This document shows, one piece after another, positions 53,227 through 64,000 of a stretch of DNA of 64,000 nucleotides; position 1 is the stretch's first letter, and every line of letters starts with the position of its first letter. Origin of the DNA: Tropicimonas marinistellae (GTDB lineage: Bacteria; Pseudomonadota; Alphaproteobacteria; Rhodobacterales; Rhodobacteraceae); contig NZ_LNCI01000008.1 of assembly GCF_001509585.1 (NCBI RefSeq), forward strand, positions 186,001 through 250,000. The letters are read 5' to 3'. Below the pieces are notes generated by a model. The model was not told the origin of the DNA, did no database searches, and saw only the letters and a list, made by a program, of their open reading frames with translations. Both the position numbers and the translations under genes were made by a program.

Positions 53227-53936
53227 CACGGCCCGCACGTGCGGCGCTGTTCGCCGCCATCGACGCAACATGGCCCGCGGCAAGTATCGAGTCGGTGCCG
53301 GGCTGGACGATTCGTAGAGGCGACGGTGGCGGCAACCGCGTTTCCGCGGCCACGGCGGCCGATACCTCCGCCGATATCAAGACCATGGAGGCGGTCCAGA
53401 CGGCGCTCGGGCAACGCCCTTTGGTGATGGTGCGTCCGGGCGAGACAGGGTTGGATGCGCGGTTGGAAGCCGCCGGCTATCGTGTGAAGGATCCGGTGGT
53501 GCTTCTCGTCGCGCCGGCAGCCATGCTCGCGCAAGCGCCACCGCCGGTTTCAACCTTTCACGTCGCCTGGCCACCGGTGCAGATCCAGTACGAGATCTGG
53601 CAGGAGGGCGGTATTGGGCCTGCGCGTTGGGCCGTGATGGACCGCGTCGCCAACCCGCGAACTGCGCTTCTCGGCCGGGTGAATGACCGTCCAGCCGGGA
53701 CCGCCTTCGCGGCGATTCACGACGGAATCGCCATGGTTCATGCGGTGGAGGTATGTCCCGACCTGCGTCGACTAGGGACAGCCCGTCACATGATGCAAGC
53801 GGCCGCGATCTGGGCAGTGGCGCAGCGCGCGCCCTGGCTGGCCGTTCTGGTTACGCGGGCGAATGCCCCGGCCCGCGCGCTTTACGCTTCGCTGGGGCTC
53901 GAACCTGTGGAAGAGTACCACTACCGCGAGAAGTGA
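53223..53936 (+). CDS. GNAT-family N-acetyltransferase
   Basis: 237 residues from a GTG overlapping the previous stop. The acetyl-CoA loop is VCPDLRRLGTARHMMQAAA and the C-terminal ANAPARALYASLGLEPVEEYHYR is a classic GNAT ending. The first half is a degenerate second GNAT-like lobe (ESVPGWTIRRGDGGGNRVSA resembles the N-terminal lobe of a duplicated acetyltransferase). Substrate unknown. It is probably cotranscribed with the CinA-like gene and the next peroxidase-like gene. Confidence 0.88.
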   Translation: MTRPARAALFAAIDATWPAASIESVPGWTIRRGDGGGNRVSAATAADTSADIKTMEAVQTALGQRPLVMVRPGETGLDARLEAAGYRVKDPVVLLVAPAAMLAQAPPPVSTFHVAWPPVQIQYEIWQEGGIGPARWAVMDRVANPRTALLGRVNDRPAGTAFAAIHDGIAMVHAVEVCPDLRRLGTARHMMQAAAIWAVAQRAPWLAVLVTRANAPARALYASLGLEPVEEYHYREK

Positions 53937-53969
53937 CACCGGGACGGACGTGGTGAGGGAGGGACGGAA

Positions 53970-54536
53970 ATGACTGACGGCCTGATGGCGCTTGACTTGC
54001 CACCGCTGGAGCCGTTGCCGGACGAGACGCAGGCCTACTTCGACCTTTGCGTCGAGAAACTGGGGATTCTTCCGAATGTCCTGCGGGCCTACGCCTTCGA
54101 CATTGCCAAGCTCGAAGCGTTCACGACCATGTACAACGAAGTGATGCTGGGCGAGAGCGGGTTGAGCAAGCTGGAGCGGGAGATGATCGCCGTCGTCGTT
54201 TCCGCCGAGAATCGATGCTATTACTGCCAGGTGGCACATGGGCAGGCGGTTCGTCAGATCTCGGGCGACCCCGAGCTTGGCGAACGGTTGGTCATGAACT
54301 ACCGAACCGCGGATCTCGACGCCAGGCAGCGTGCAATGCTGGATTTCGCGATTCTTCTGACCCGCGCAAGCGCGGAGGTGCGCGAAAATGATCGGCAGAC
54401 GTTGCGCGATGCTGGATTCACGGACCGGGACATATGGGACATTGCCGCGGTTGCCGGCTTCTTCAACATGAGCAATCGGATGTCATCTGCGGTCGATATG
54501 CAGCCCAACCGGGAGTACCACGCGCGGAATCGATGA
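53970..54536 (+). CDS. AhpD-like / carboxymuconolactone decarboxylase-family peroxidase-related protein
   Basis: 188 residues from the ATG at 53970. The CXXC motif of AhpD-like proteins is seen in ENRCYYCQVAHGQ with His three residues on, the redox and proton-relay centre of the alkylhydroperoxidase D fold. It belongs to the peroxidase-related group (TIGR01926-like) with LSKLEREMIAVVVSAEN before it. It may help reduce peroxides; the electron donor is unknown. Its stop overlaps the next OmpA-like gene (ATGA). Confidence 0.88.
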   Translation: MTDGLMALDLPPLEPLPDETQAYFDLCVEKLGILPNVLRAYAFDIAKLEAFTTMYNEVMLGESGLSKLEREMIAVVVSAENRCYYCQVAHGQAVRQISGDPELGERLVMNYRTADLDARQRAMLDFAILLTRASAEVRENDRQTLRDAGFTDRDIWDIAAVAGFFNMSNRMSSAVDMQPNREYHARNR

Positions 54537-55501
54537 GACCTGGAGTGTATCGTTTGCTGATCGCTCTCGCCGGGTGTCTCGGCGCGACAGGGGGTCTGGC
54601 CTTCGAGCCGGACCTGCCGACCAGTGCACGCCCGACGGCGGAGGAATTGGACGCTTTGGGCAGTGTCGACATTGCGCTCTCGGGGTGGCGCGATGGGAAC
54701 ATGGTTTTTCGGCAGGTCGAAGGAACGGTCCGGCACCGCAGCTGGCAGATCACCACATCCGACCTGACGACGCTACAGATCCTGGAGCCGCTGCGGCGGC
54801 AGTTTCTGGAGACGGGCTACGAAGAGCTTTTTTCCTGCGAGGCACGTGCTTGTGGCGGGTTTGACTTCCGCTACGCGATCGACGTGGTGGCGGAACCGGC
54901 GATGCATGTGGATCTGGGCGATTTTCGCTATCTCTCGCTCCGACGCTCGGAGGGGGAGCAGGACGAGTATGCAGCCCTCCTGGTGAGCCGGTCGAGCGGG
55001 CGGGGGTTCGTGCAACTGACGCAGATCAGCCAAAGCAATACGCCCGCGGCGAGCATCGCGGAAGGCCAGGTTGCAGAAGCGGAGACGCCTGTACCATCGC
55101 CGGCCAGTCCCTCGCCGTCGCTTCGGGGTATCGCCGCCACGCTCGTTGCGACGGGCCACGCGGTACTGCCCGACCTCACATTTCCGACCGGGTCCTCCCA
55201 ACTGGCAGAGGGGCCATTTGGGTCTCTCGACGAACTTGCCCAGTATTTGGCGGACAATCCGCAAGCGCGCGTGGTGCTTGTGGGGCATACCGATGCCGAA
55301 GGGACGCTTCCCGCCAATATCTCGCTGTCAAGAAAGCGCGCGCTCGCCGTGCGCGACCGCCTTTTGCGTGACTACGACCTGCCTCAGGATCGTGTCGTGG
55401 CCGAAGGAGTTGGCTACCTCTCACCCCTTACGAGCAATGCGACGGAGGCGGGGCGGAACACCAACCGGCGCGTCGAGGTTGTGCTGTCGAACGTGGAGTA
55501 G
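54533..55501 (+). CDS. OmpA-family envelope protein
   Basis: 322 residues from an ATG that overlaps the previous stop. Signal peptide of about 23 residues (GGLAFEP). Residues 30-200 show no known domain; then a Pro/Ser/Ala linker (about 185-200) and the C-terminal OmpA peptidoglycan-binding domain (about 215-322): LTFPTGSSQLAEG, VVLVGHTDAEGTLPANISLS, RVVAEGVGYLSP and NTNRRVEVVLSNVE. The Asp and Arg that contact diaminopimelate are in HTDAEG and NRRVEV. It anchors the outer envelope to the wall. Confidence 0.9.
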   Translation: MRPGVYRLLIALAGCLGATGGLAFEPDLPTSARPTAEELDALGSVDIALSGWRDGNMVFRQVEGTVRHRSWQITTSDLTTLQILEPLRRQFLETGYEELFSCEARACGGFDFRYAIDVVAEPAMHVDLGDFRYLSLRRSEGEQDEYAALLVSRSSGRGFVQLTQISQSNTPAASIAEGQVAEAETPVPSPASPSPSLRGIAATLVATGHAVLPDLTFPTGSSQLAEGPFGSLDELAQYLADNPQARVVLVGHTDAEGTLPANISLSRKRALAVRDRLLRDYDLPQDRVVAEGVGYLSPLTSNATEAGRNTNRRVEVVLSNVE

Positions 55502-55557
55502 GCACCGCGCCGATGGAACGCAAGGACGGTGGGTCGACAGCGCGCAACCATGCCGCG

Positions 55558-55589
55558 AAAAAAAAGGGCCGGAGCACCCGGCTCCGGCC
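55558..55589 (-). terminator. Intrinsic terminator of the LysR gene
   Basis: GGCCGGAGC (55567-55575) and GCTCCGGCC (55581-55589) form a 9-pair stem with a 5-base loop. Read leftward it is followed by C and eight T residues, the ideal intrinsic terminator, 27 bases past the LysR stop. Confidence 0.92.
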
Positions 55590-55615
55590 TGTGAGGTACA
55601 CGGGGGAATTCGTTG

Positions 55616-56518
55616 TCAGAAATCCGGGCCTTTCTCGGCAAAGCTCCGGACCAGGAAGTCGATGAAGGCGCGCACCTTTGGCTGCGTGAATCGTCCCGGG
55701 GGGTAGACCGCGTAGATGCCGAGCGGGTCGATCGGCAAATCGGGAATGGCCTCTTGTACGAGACCCTGTTTCATCGCTTCGGCGTAGAGGAAGCTCGGCA
55801 GGTAGGCGATGCCGAGGCCGGAAATCGCGGCGTTGAGCAGCGACTGCCCGTCATTGACCGTTAGCCACCCGGCGGTGCGCACCTGGCGCTTCTCGCCAGA
55901 CGGGGCGGTGAGTTTCCAGACATTGCCAGACGATTGGTTCGAATAGTGCAGCAGCTTGTGCTCATTCAGGTCGTCGATCTTTTGCGGCCGGCCATATTTC
56001 TCAAAGTACTCCGGGCTCGCGATCATGCGCTTGGCCGTTTCGGTCAGCTTGCGTGCACGCAGCGTGCTGTCTTCCAACTCGCCGATACGGATCGCCATGT
56101 CGAAGCCTTCGCTGATCAACTCCACGTAGCGGTTGTTCAGCACCATGTTCACCGTGATATCGGGGTATTCCTGAAGGAACCCGCCGAGAATGGGCGATAG
56201 GTGGTTCACCCCGAAATCGGTCGCAACGGAGATCCGTAACAGCCCCGACGGCGCCGATTGCATCGAGGTAACGAGCGCATCGGCTTCACCGGCATCGTTC
56301 AACACCCTTCGGGCGCGGTCGTAGTACGCCAGCCCGATCTCGGTCGGCGAGACACGGCGGGTGGTGCGGTTCAGAAGGCGCGCGCCGAGCCGCGCCTCCA
56401 GCGACGAAACATGTTTGGAGACAGCGGACTTCGATATCCCCATTTTTTTGGCAGCATCGGTGAATCCGCCCTGGTCCACAACGGTGGCAAACGCTTCCAT
56501 TTCGGTCAGTCGATCCAT
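55616..56518 (-). CDS. LysR-type transcriptional regulator
   Basis: 300 residues from the ATG at 56518 with AGGA in the expected place. Helix-turn-helix near residues 1-65: AFATVVDQGGFTDAAKKMGISKSAVSKHVSSLEARLGARLLNRTTRR (short parts: TDAAKKMGISKSAVSKHV). The periplasmic-binding-protein-like effector domain spans about 90-295 (GLLRISVATDFGVNHLSPIL). Close to the CrgA/AaeR-like branch by its MDRLTEMEAFATVV start. It is tandem with fadH upstream on the same strand and has a 13-base palindrome 72 bases before its ATG. Confidence 0.92.
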   Translation of the reverse strand: MDRLTEMEAFATVVDQGGFTDAAKKMGISKSAVSKHVSSLEARLGARLLNRTTRRVSPTEIGLAYYDRARRVLNDAGEADALVTSMQSAPSGLLRISVATDFGVNHLSPILGGFLQEYPDITVNMVLNNRYVELISEGFDMAIRIGELEDSTLRARKLTETAKRMIASPEYFEKYGRPQKIDDLNEHKLLHYSNQSSGNVWKLTAPSGEKRQVRTAGWLTVNDGQSLLNAAISGLGIAYLPSFLYAEAMKQGLVQEAIPDLPIDPLGIYAVYPPGRFTQPKVRAFIDFLVRSFAEKGPDF

Positions 56519-56589
56519 GGCATCCTCACGAACTCTTTGACTTACGCCAAGTCTATCGAGGGAAATTCCGGCAAGACTGGGGCGATCAG

Positions 56590-56602
56590 CCGACAATGTC
56601 GG
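56590..56602. promoter_or_regulatory. 13-base palindrome upstream of the LysR gene
   Basis: CCGACA (56590-56595), A, TGTCGG (56597-56602). It lies in the 260-base region between the LysR start and the fadH stop, where I see no gene. LysR sites are usually looser; this could be its operator. Confidence 0.35.
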
Positions 56603-56778
56603 GAATTTGTCCGGCATCGTTGTGACGGTGGAAACACTTTACACATATCGCCGCAGGCAAGGTGTTAATAACTGGCGATAATTCCGGAAACAGACCTGCC
56701 CAAATCATGAAATTGGAGTCCGAATGGGAATCGCTCGGTTCCAATCCGGAAACGCACCGGAACCCGAATGTTGCCGTT

Positions 56779-59593
<2,815 letters not shown>

Positions 59594-59759
59594 CGGTCCG
59601 GTTCCCTTGGGCTGACCCGGACCGTCATAGGCGAAAACCGGGGGCGCGTGCAAACCGGAGTCCTGCGGCACGTCGCTTTTGTGCTGTCGGAATCACGGAG
59701 GCCGATTGGCGGCCTGCAATCCCGCTCAAAGCGGCGGAATATCCGAGGTGTGAGCGCAC

Positions 59760-60404
59760 CTATTGCGGGCTCGCCCGGCGTATGTCTCGGGCAAATCGCT
59801 CGATGGTTCGGAAGCCCTCTCCGACCGAAATCGGAGACTCGACCATTTCCCGCAGAGTGGCGGTGACGAGTCTCTCATTGACCTCGAATACAGCGCGCCA
59901 GCTTTGGCTACCCATCACCGGGTCATCGGTGCGTTCCCGAACGTGGAGCATGTAAGCGCCATCGCGGAAGCGTCTCTCCCCTATGTCAACCGCGTCCGGG
60001 TCGCCTTTGCGGGAGAGAGCCGACCGGCCGATGGGAGAGGCAAAGAAGGTGTCGAGATCCTGTTGCGGGGGCATTGTCCCGGTGCCGGCACCATCGACGC
60101 TTGCCGTCAGGAGTCCGGCGGCGGCCGGTACCGGTGCATCGGTGTCTCCGGTGACAGACTGGCACGAGGCCAGGAGTACGAATGCATCCTGACGCTCGGA
60201 ACGACTGGCCGGAATGTCGATGCAGTATCCCGGCGGCGCCGCGATCACCACGGCGCTGTCGAGAACCGGCAACCAGCGAAGCGCATCCGGCACGCTCGCC
60301 GCGCGACTGGCGGGCGATTGCGATGTGCAGGCGGTCATGAGCAGAAACGCGGCGCCAAAAAGCGCCGCAGAGAAGAGTGCTGGATTAGAGATCCATGTAG
60401 ACAT
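59760..60404 (-). CDS. Small lipoprotein, unknown function
   Basis: 214 residues from the ATG at 60404; a GTG at 60422 is possible. The signal peptide ends in LLMTAC, a clear lipobox with the lipidated Cys at about residue 26. The mature part has no known domain: a dipeptide-rich start, [23 protein letters not shown] with a Cys pair, and a C-terminal region with [15 protein letters not shown]. Its start lies inside the end of ilvD (20 base overlap), so translation may be coupled. No function can be given. Confidence 0.72.
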   Translation of the reverse strand: MSTWISNPALFSAALFGAAFLLMTACTSQSPASRAASVPDALRWLPVLDSAVVIAAPPGYCIDIPASRSERQDAFVLLASCQSVTGDTDAPVPAAAGLLTASVDGAGTGTMPPQQDLDTFFASPIGRSALSRKGDPDAVDIGERRFRDGAYMLHVRERTDDPVMGSQSWRAVFEVNERLVTATLREMVESPISVGEGFRTIERFARDIRRASPQ

Positions 60405-62118
60405 GCCGCTCGTCTTTACCACCCGGATGGGTCACGGCGCCGAGTTTGGCTCCACCCACCAGCTGCGCGTATTTCCACAGCGCACCGGAGGCGTAGATCG
60501 TTTCTCGGGGGCCAGCCCAATTCTTCTTGCGTTCGGCAAGCTCGTCCTCGCTGAGCGCGACGGATATCTCGCCGTTGATGGCATCGATGGTAATCTGGTC
60601 GCCGTTCTCGAGCAATGCGATCGGGCCTCCGTGGGCGGCTTCTGGCCCAACATGGCCGACGCAGAATCCGCGGGTTGCACCGGAGAAGCGGCCGTCGGTG
60701 ATCAGTGCCACTTTTTTGCCCATGCCCTGTCCGGAAAGCGCGGCCGTGGTGGCCAGCATTTCGCGCATGCCGGGGCCGCCGGCAGGGCCTTCGTTGCGGA
60801 TGACGATGACCTCGCCTTCCTTATACTGGCGCGCCTTGACGGCTTCGAACGCGTCCTCCTCGCATTCGAACACGCGGGCCGGGCCGGAGAAGACCTGCTG
60901 GTCGCGCTCCATGCCGGCGACCTTCACGATCGCCCCGTCCGGCGCGAGGTTCCCTTTCAACCCGACAACCCCGCCGGTGGGCGTGATCGGGGTCTCGATG
61001 GGGTAGATCACCTTGCCATCGGCCTCTCCCTCGATCCTGTCCAATGCCTCGCCCATGGTCTCGCCGGAAGCGGTCATGCAATCCTCGTGGATGAGACCCG
61101 CCTTGCGCAGCTCTTTCATGACGACCGGCACGCCGCCGGCCTCGTAGAGGTCCTTGGCCACGTATTGCCCGCCGGGCTTGAGGTCGACGAAATACGGCGT
61201 GTCATGGAAGATCTCACAGACGTCGAAGAGATCGAAATCGATGCCGGCTTCGTGGGCAATCGCAGGAAGGTGCAGCCCTGCGTTGGTCGACCCACCGGTG
61301 CAGGCCACGACGCGGGCGGCGTTTTCGAGCGATTTGCGCGTGACCACGTCGCGGGCGCGGATGTTCTTCTCCAAGAGGTTCATAACCGCCTCGCCGGAGG
61401 CCGTCGCGTATTGGTCGCGGCTCTCGTAGGGTGCGGGCGCGCCGGAGGAGTTGAGCAACGCGAGCCCGATCGCCTCCGAGACACAGGCCATGGTATTGGC
61501 GGTGAACTGGCCGCCGCAGGCGCCCGCCGACGGGCAGGCGACCTTTTCCAGTGCGCGCAGTTCTTCGTCGGAATTGGCGCCGGCCTGGTGCTTGCCCACC
61601 GCCTCGAACACGTCCTGCACGGTCACGTCCCGGCCTTCGAACCGGCCCGGCATGATCGAGCCGCCGTAGATGAAGACCGAGGGCGTGTTGAGCCGTACCA
61701 TCGCCATCATCATTCCCGGCAGGGACTTGTCGCAACCGGCAAGGCCGACGATGGCGTCGTAGCCATGACCGCGCATGGTCAGTTCCACCGTGTCCGCAAT
61801 CGCTTCCCGCGAGGCAAGCGAGGAACGCATCCCCTCGTGCCCCATGGCGATCCCGTCGGTGACGGTGATCGTGGTGAACTCCCGCGGCGTGCCGTCTGCG
61901 GCCTTCACCCCGAGCTTCACTGCCTGGGCCTGGCGGTTGAGCGCGATATTGCACGGCGCAGCCTCGTTCCAGCACGTCGCCACGCCGACGAAGGGCTGCG
62001 CGATTTCTTCCTCGCTCAGGCCCATCGCATAATAGTACGAGCGGTGCGGTGCCCGTGCAGGCCCCTCCGTCACATGGCGGCTGGGCAATCTGGATTTGTC
62101 GAACGGACGCTTGAGCAT
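60385..62118 (-). CDS. ilvD: Dihydroxy-acid dehydratase
   Basis: 577 residues from the ATG at 62118 after GGGGAGAGCC. It dehydrates 2,3-dihydroxy-3-methylbutanoate and the pentanoate analogue in branched-chain amino acid synthesis, using a 2Fe-2S or 4Fe-4S cluster. The cluster cysteines are in [21 protein letters not shown] and [32 protein letters not shown] near the end is family-specific. Length is normal. A lipoprotein gene starts within its last bases. Confidence 0.97.
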   Translation of the reverse strand: MLKRPFDKSRLPSRHVTEGPARAPHRSYYYAMGLSEEEIAQPFVGVATCWNEAAPCNIALNRQAQAVKLGVKAADGTPREFTTITVTDGIAMGHEGMRSSLASREAIADTVELTMRGHGYDAIVGLAGCDKSLPGMMMAMVRLNTPSVFIYGGSIMPGRFEGRDVTVQDVFEAVGKHQAGANSDEELRALEKVACPSAGACGGQFTANTMACVSEAIGLALLNSSGAPAPYESRDQYATASGEAVMNLLEKNIRARDVVTRKSLENAARVVACTGGSTNAGLHLPAIAHEAGIDFDLFDVCEIFHDTPYFVDLKPGGQYVAKDLYEAGGVPVVMKELRKAGLIHEDCMTASGETMGEALDRIEGEADGKVIYPIETPITPTGGVVGLKGNLAPDGAIVKVAGMERDQQVFSGPARVFECEEDAFEAVKARQYKEGEVIVIRNEGPAGGPGMREMLATTAALSGQGMGKKVALITDGRFSGATRGFCVGHVGPEAAHGGPIALLENGDQITIDAINGEISVALSEDELAERKKNWAGPRETIYASGALWKYAQLVGGAKLGAVTHPGGKDERHVYMDL

Positions 62119-62267
62119 GGCTCTCCCCTCTCTGGCTTGTCAGATGGAATAGACGCGGCGAAAGGGGGGAGCAAGCGGCTTTGACCCGTCGCACCGGTCC
62201 TCAACGCATCGAGGCGATTGCGTTAACCCCTCGCGCGTCCTACCTCTTCGACCGAAAGGGGCGCGCG

Positions 62268-63158
62268 ATGAGGTATCAGGCACATCAGGAGTTCATCGCG
62301 GCAGCGCGCCGCGCGCCGGATCTTTGGCGCACGGTGGCCGGCGCTGGTCTGACCCTTGTCGCCGGTTTCGCATTGTTTCAACTCGTCTTCGCGATCGTGT
62401 CAAACGTGATTGGCCCGGACGCAACGCAAGCGTTGGCGGATGCGACCACTTTCGACCGTGACAGCGCGTTGGCAACGCTCTACGGCCTGTTCACTTTCGG
62501 GTTCTTCGTGGCAGGGCTCGCAATGGCGTTGCAGGGGCTCCACGGGCGGAGCCTCGCCACGCTCTTTGGTCCGTGGGAAGCGGTCGTATCTGACTTCATC
62601 CGCGTCTTCCTGGGCGTTGGGGCGTTGATGCTCTTTCTCATGGTCGTGCTTCCGCAAGACGTGGAAACGGTGCGAAACCCGGAAATGTCGCGCCGGACGT
62701 GGCTCCTGCTGCTGCCGCTCTCGATGTCAGCCGTCCTCGTTCAGGCAACCACCGAGGAGCTGTTTTTTCGGGGATATCTTCAACAGCAACTCGCGGTGCG
62801 GTTTCCGGAGCTTCCGGTGTGGCTCATCCTGCCATCGTTTCTGTTCGGACTCGCGCATTTCTCGCCGGGTCTCGCGGGGGCCAACGCTACGCTCTTCGCC
62901 GCCTGGGCGATCCTCTTCGGCCTTGCCGCCGCCGACCTTACCGCGCGTACGGGTTCCATCGGGGCGGCGCTCGCGTTCCATGCGGTCAACAACGTTGCGG
63001 CGGTGCTTCTGGTCTCGCTCGACGGTCCGGGGTCTGGTCTCGCGCTCTACCACCTGCCGATGGCGATGGACGATCCGAGGATCGCGGCGATGATCCTCCC
63101 GGAATGTGCGATTACGCTTTGTGGCTGGCTCGTCGCACGGCTGGCGCTCAAGGTCTGA
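62268..63158 (+). CDS. CPBP-family intramembrane protease (Abi-like)
   Basis: 296 residues from the ATG at 62268 with GGGG upstream. Six to seven membrane segments. The CAAX-protease/bacteriocin-processing motifs are TTEELFFRGYLQQQ (catalytic Glu-Glu and Arg), FGLAHFS with its His, and FHAVNN with His and Asn. It cleaves inside the membrane; substrate unknown. The next gene is a paralogue, 54 bases downstream. Confidence 0.88.
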   Translation: MRYQAHQEFIAAARRAPDLWRTVAGAGLTLVAGFALFQLVFAIVSNVIGPDATQALADATTFDRDSALATLYGLFTFGFFVAGLAMALQGLHGRSLATLFGPWEAVVSDFIRVFLGVGALMLFLMVVLPQDVETVRNPEMSRRTWLLLLPLSMSAVLVQATTEELFFRGYLQQQLAVRFPELPVWLILPSFLFGLAHFSPGLAGANATLFAAWAILFGLAAADLTARTGSIGAALAFHAVNNVAAVLLVSLDGPGSGLALYHLPMAMDDPRIAAMILPECAITLCGWLVARLALKV

Positions 63159-63212
63159 TTGGCCTAACTCTTGGCGCAGCGCCGGAAGCTGACGACAGGA
63201 GACCAACGAAAG

Positions 63213-64000
63213 ATGCGCACCGAGGCCTTCGAGTTATCGTTGGACGAAGCCAGGGATTATCCGCAGATCTGGCGACTTCTGCTTGGCTGTCTGCTGATTA
63301 TCTTCATCTACCTTTCCGGGGCGGCTTTTCTGATTGGCGTCACGATTGGAGCGGCGGGCGCGATCGACCCAGCCTACACGACGAATGTGACGGCCGCGCT
63401 CATGCGGATCACATCGTCGGCCCAGGGCTATGGCGGGATCGACACGCCGCTGGCAACGCTGATCGTGCTGGGAACATTCCTGGGGTTTTTCATCGGGCCA
63501 CTCCTCGCGGCGGCCGCATTACATTTTCGCGGGCCGGGTTCGCTTTTTGGTGAATGGGAGGACTGGCTGGAGGGTTTCACAACGGCACTGGTCGTGCTCG
63601 TGCCGGTCTATGCCGTCGTGGTCGGGCTCGCGTTCTGGCTCGATCCGCCCAATCCGGGGCTGCCCTTCAATCGATGGCTGTTGCTGCTGCCGCTGGCGGT
63701 GCCACTCATCTTCGTGCAGACGGCCGCCGAGGAATTGGTGTTCCGTGGCTACCTGCAACAACAGCTCGCCGCGCGATTCCGCGCCCGGTGGATCTGGATG
63801 GGTCTGCCGGCCTTGATTTTTGCGGCGCTCCATTGGATGCCCTCGGCAGAAGCCAACCTGCCGCTGGTGCTGCTTGGCGCGCTGGTATTCGGCCTGCTTG
63901 CCGCCGATCTGACGGCACAGACCGGCAATCTTGGCGCCGCAATGGGGCTGCACTTCGGCAACAATCTCGTGGCGCTGCTCGGTGTTGCCACCGCCGACAC
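63213..64000 (+). CDS. Second CPBP-family intramembrane protease, cut off by window end
   Basis: 262 complete codons are visible from the ATG at 63213; the frame continues past the right edge. It has the same layout as its neighbour and shares motifs: AAEELVFRGYLQQQL, AALHWMP and LHFGNN. The pair are tandem paralogues, likely from duplication. An AGGAGA sits upstream of the start. Substrate unknown. Confidence 0.86.
   Translation, partial: MRTEAFELSLDEARDYPQIWRLLLGCLLIIFIYLSGAAFLIGVTIGAAGAIDPAYTTNVTAALMRITSSAQGYGGIDTPLATLIVLGTFLGFFIGPLLAAAALHFRGPGSLFGEWEDWLEGFTTALVVLVPVYAVVVGLAFWLDPPNPGLPFNRWLLLLPLAVPLIFVQTAAEELVFRGYLQQQLAARFRARWIWMGLPALIFAALHWMPSAEANLPLVLLGALVFGLLAADLTAQTGNLGAAMGLHFGNNLVALLGVATAD

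Noticed and set aside
60214-62184. Long open frame of 656 codons on the plus strand opposite ilvD
   Set aside because: It mirrors the codon structure of ilvD, has no ribosome site or recognisable domain, and ilvD has full family motifs on the other strand.

Overview
The window is a continuous, gene-dense, GC-rich stretch of bacterial chromosome that looks like an alphaproteobacterium of the Rhodobacteraceae (Roseobacter) group. The evidence is the gene set and its style: a divergent serB / serC-serA locus with a candidate serC-type leader RNA, a cysteine-poor threonine dehydrogenase, an IalB-like periplasmic protein, a glnK-amtB pair, an rsmD-map-sfsA-CinA-domain housekeeping block, a protein resembling the Rhodobacterales family DUF6478, and frequent 4-base ATGA/GTGA stop-start overlaps. 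There is no rRNA or tRNA gene to fix the taxonomy, and I see no insertion sequence, prophage, CRISPR array or origin.

Layout. 1-9.7 kb: a cut-off hybrid histidine kinase, then an alpha-2-macroglobulin with its partner PBP1C. 9.7-13.1 kb: a MarR regulator divergent from kbl - methyltransferase - tdh (threonine to glycine plus acetyl-CoA). 13.1-15.8 kb: the most unusual segment, a three-gene leftward cassette of a glycine-rich peptide with a Tat-like leader, a PqqD-like/HPr-kinase-like fusion and a nucleotidyltransferase, with a strong hairpin between the peptide gene and the kinase; an AT-rich intergenic region lies upstream. 16.2-22.5 kb: hmgA with a clear promoter/operator, a metallophosphatase, and serA-serC divergent from serB. 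22.5-26.5 kb: ArsR-SRPBCC-YCII, an asparaginase, an IalB-like protein and an MnmC-like oxidase. 26.5-36 kb: mnmD, a DMT transporter, slt, dapA, GFA, smpB, sseA, GNAT, an aromatic/aspartate aminotransferase and a rhodanese. 36-42.3 kb: amtB and glnK, a class A penicillin-binding protein, a VOC protein, and mlaC and mlaA. 42.4-45.5 kb: a type I secretion ATPase and its membrane fusion protein. 45.5-55.5 kb: small metabolic and housekeeping genes (ridA, a glycerophosphodiesterase, a FemAB-like protein, phhB, a peroxiredoxin, a ferredoxin reductase, rsmD, map, sfsA, a molybdopterin-binding protein, GNAT, an AhpD-like protein, an OmpA-like protein). 55.6-64 kb: a LysR regulator, a 2,4-dienoyl-CoA reductase, two uncharacterised proteins, ilvD and two tandem CPBP-family membrane proteases, the second cut off by the right edge.

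How the genes work together. Three envelope modules stand out: A2M-PBP1C (periplasmic defence and peptidoglycan repair), MlaA/MlaC (outer-membrane lipid asymmetry) and Slt plus the second class A PBP (wall turnover). Amino-acid metabolism is the other theme: serine synthesis (serA, serB, serC), threonine/glycine breakdown (kbl, tdh), tyrosine breakdown (hmgA), lysine (dapA), branched chain (ilvD), nitrogen sensing (glnK-amtB) and possibly cysteine/mercaptopyruvate handling (aminotransferase plus sseA). The best candidate for an undescribed system is the 13.1-15.8 kb cassette. Its parts suggest a peptide-modification system (recognition domain, kinase-like enzyme, nucleotidyltransferase, leader-bearing glycine-rich substrate), but that role is inference.
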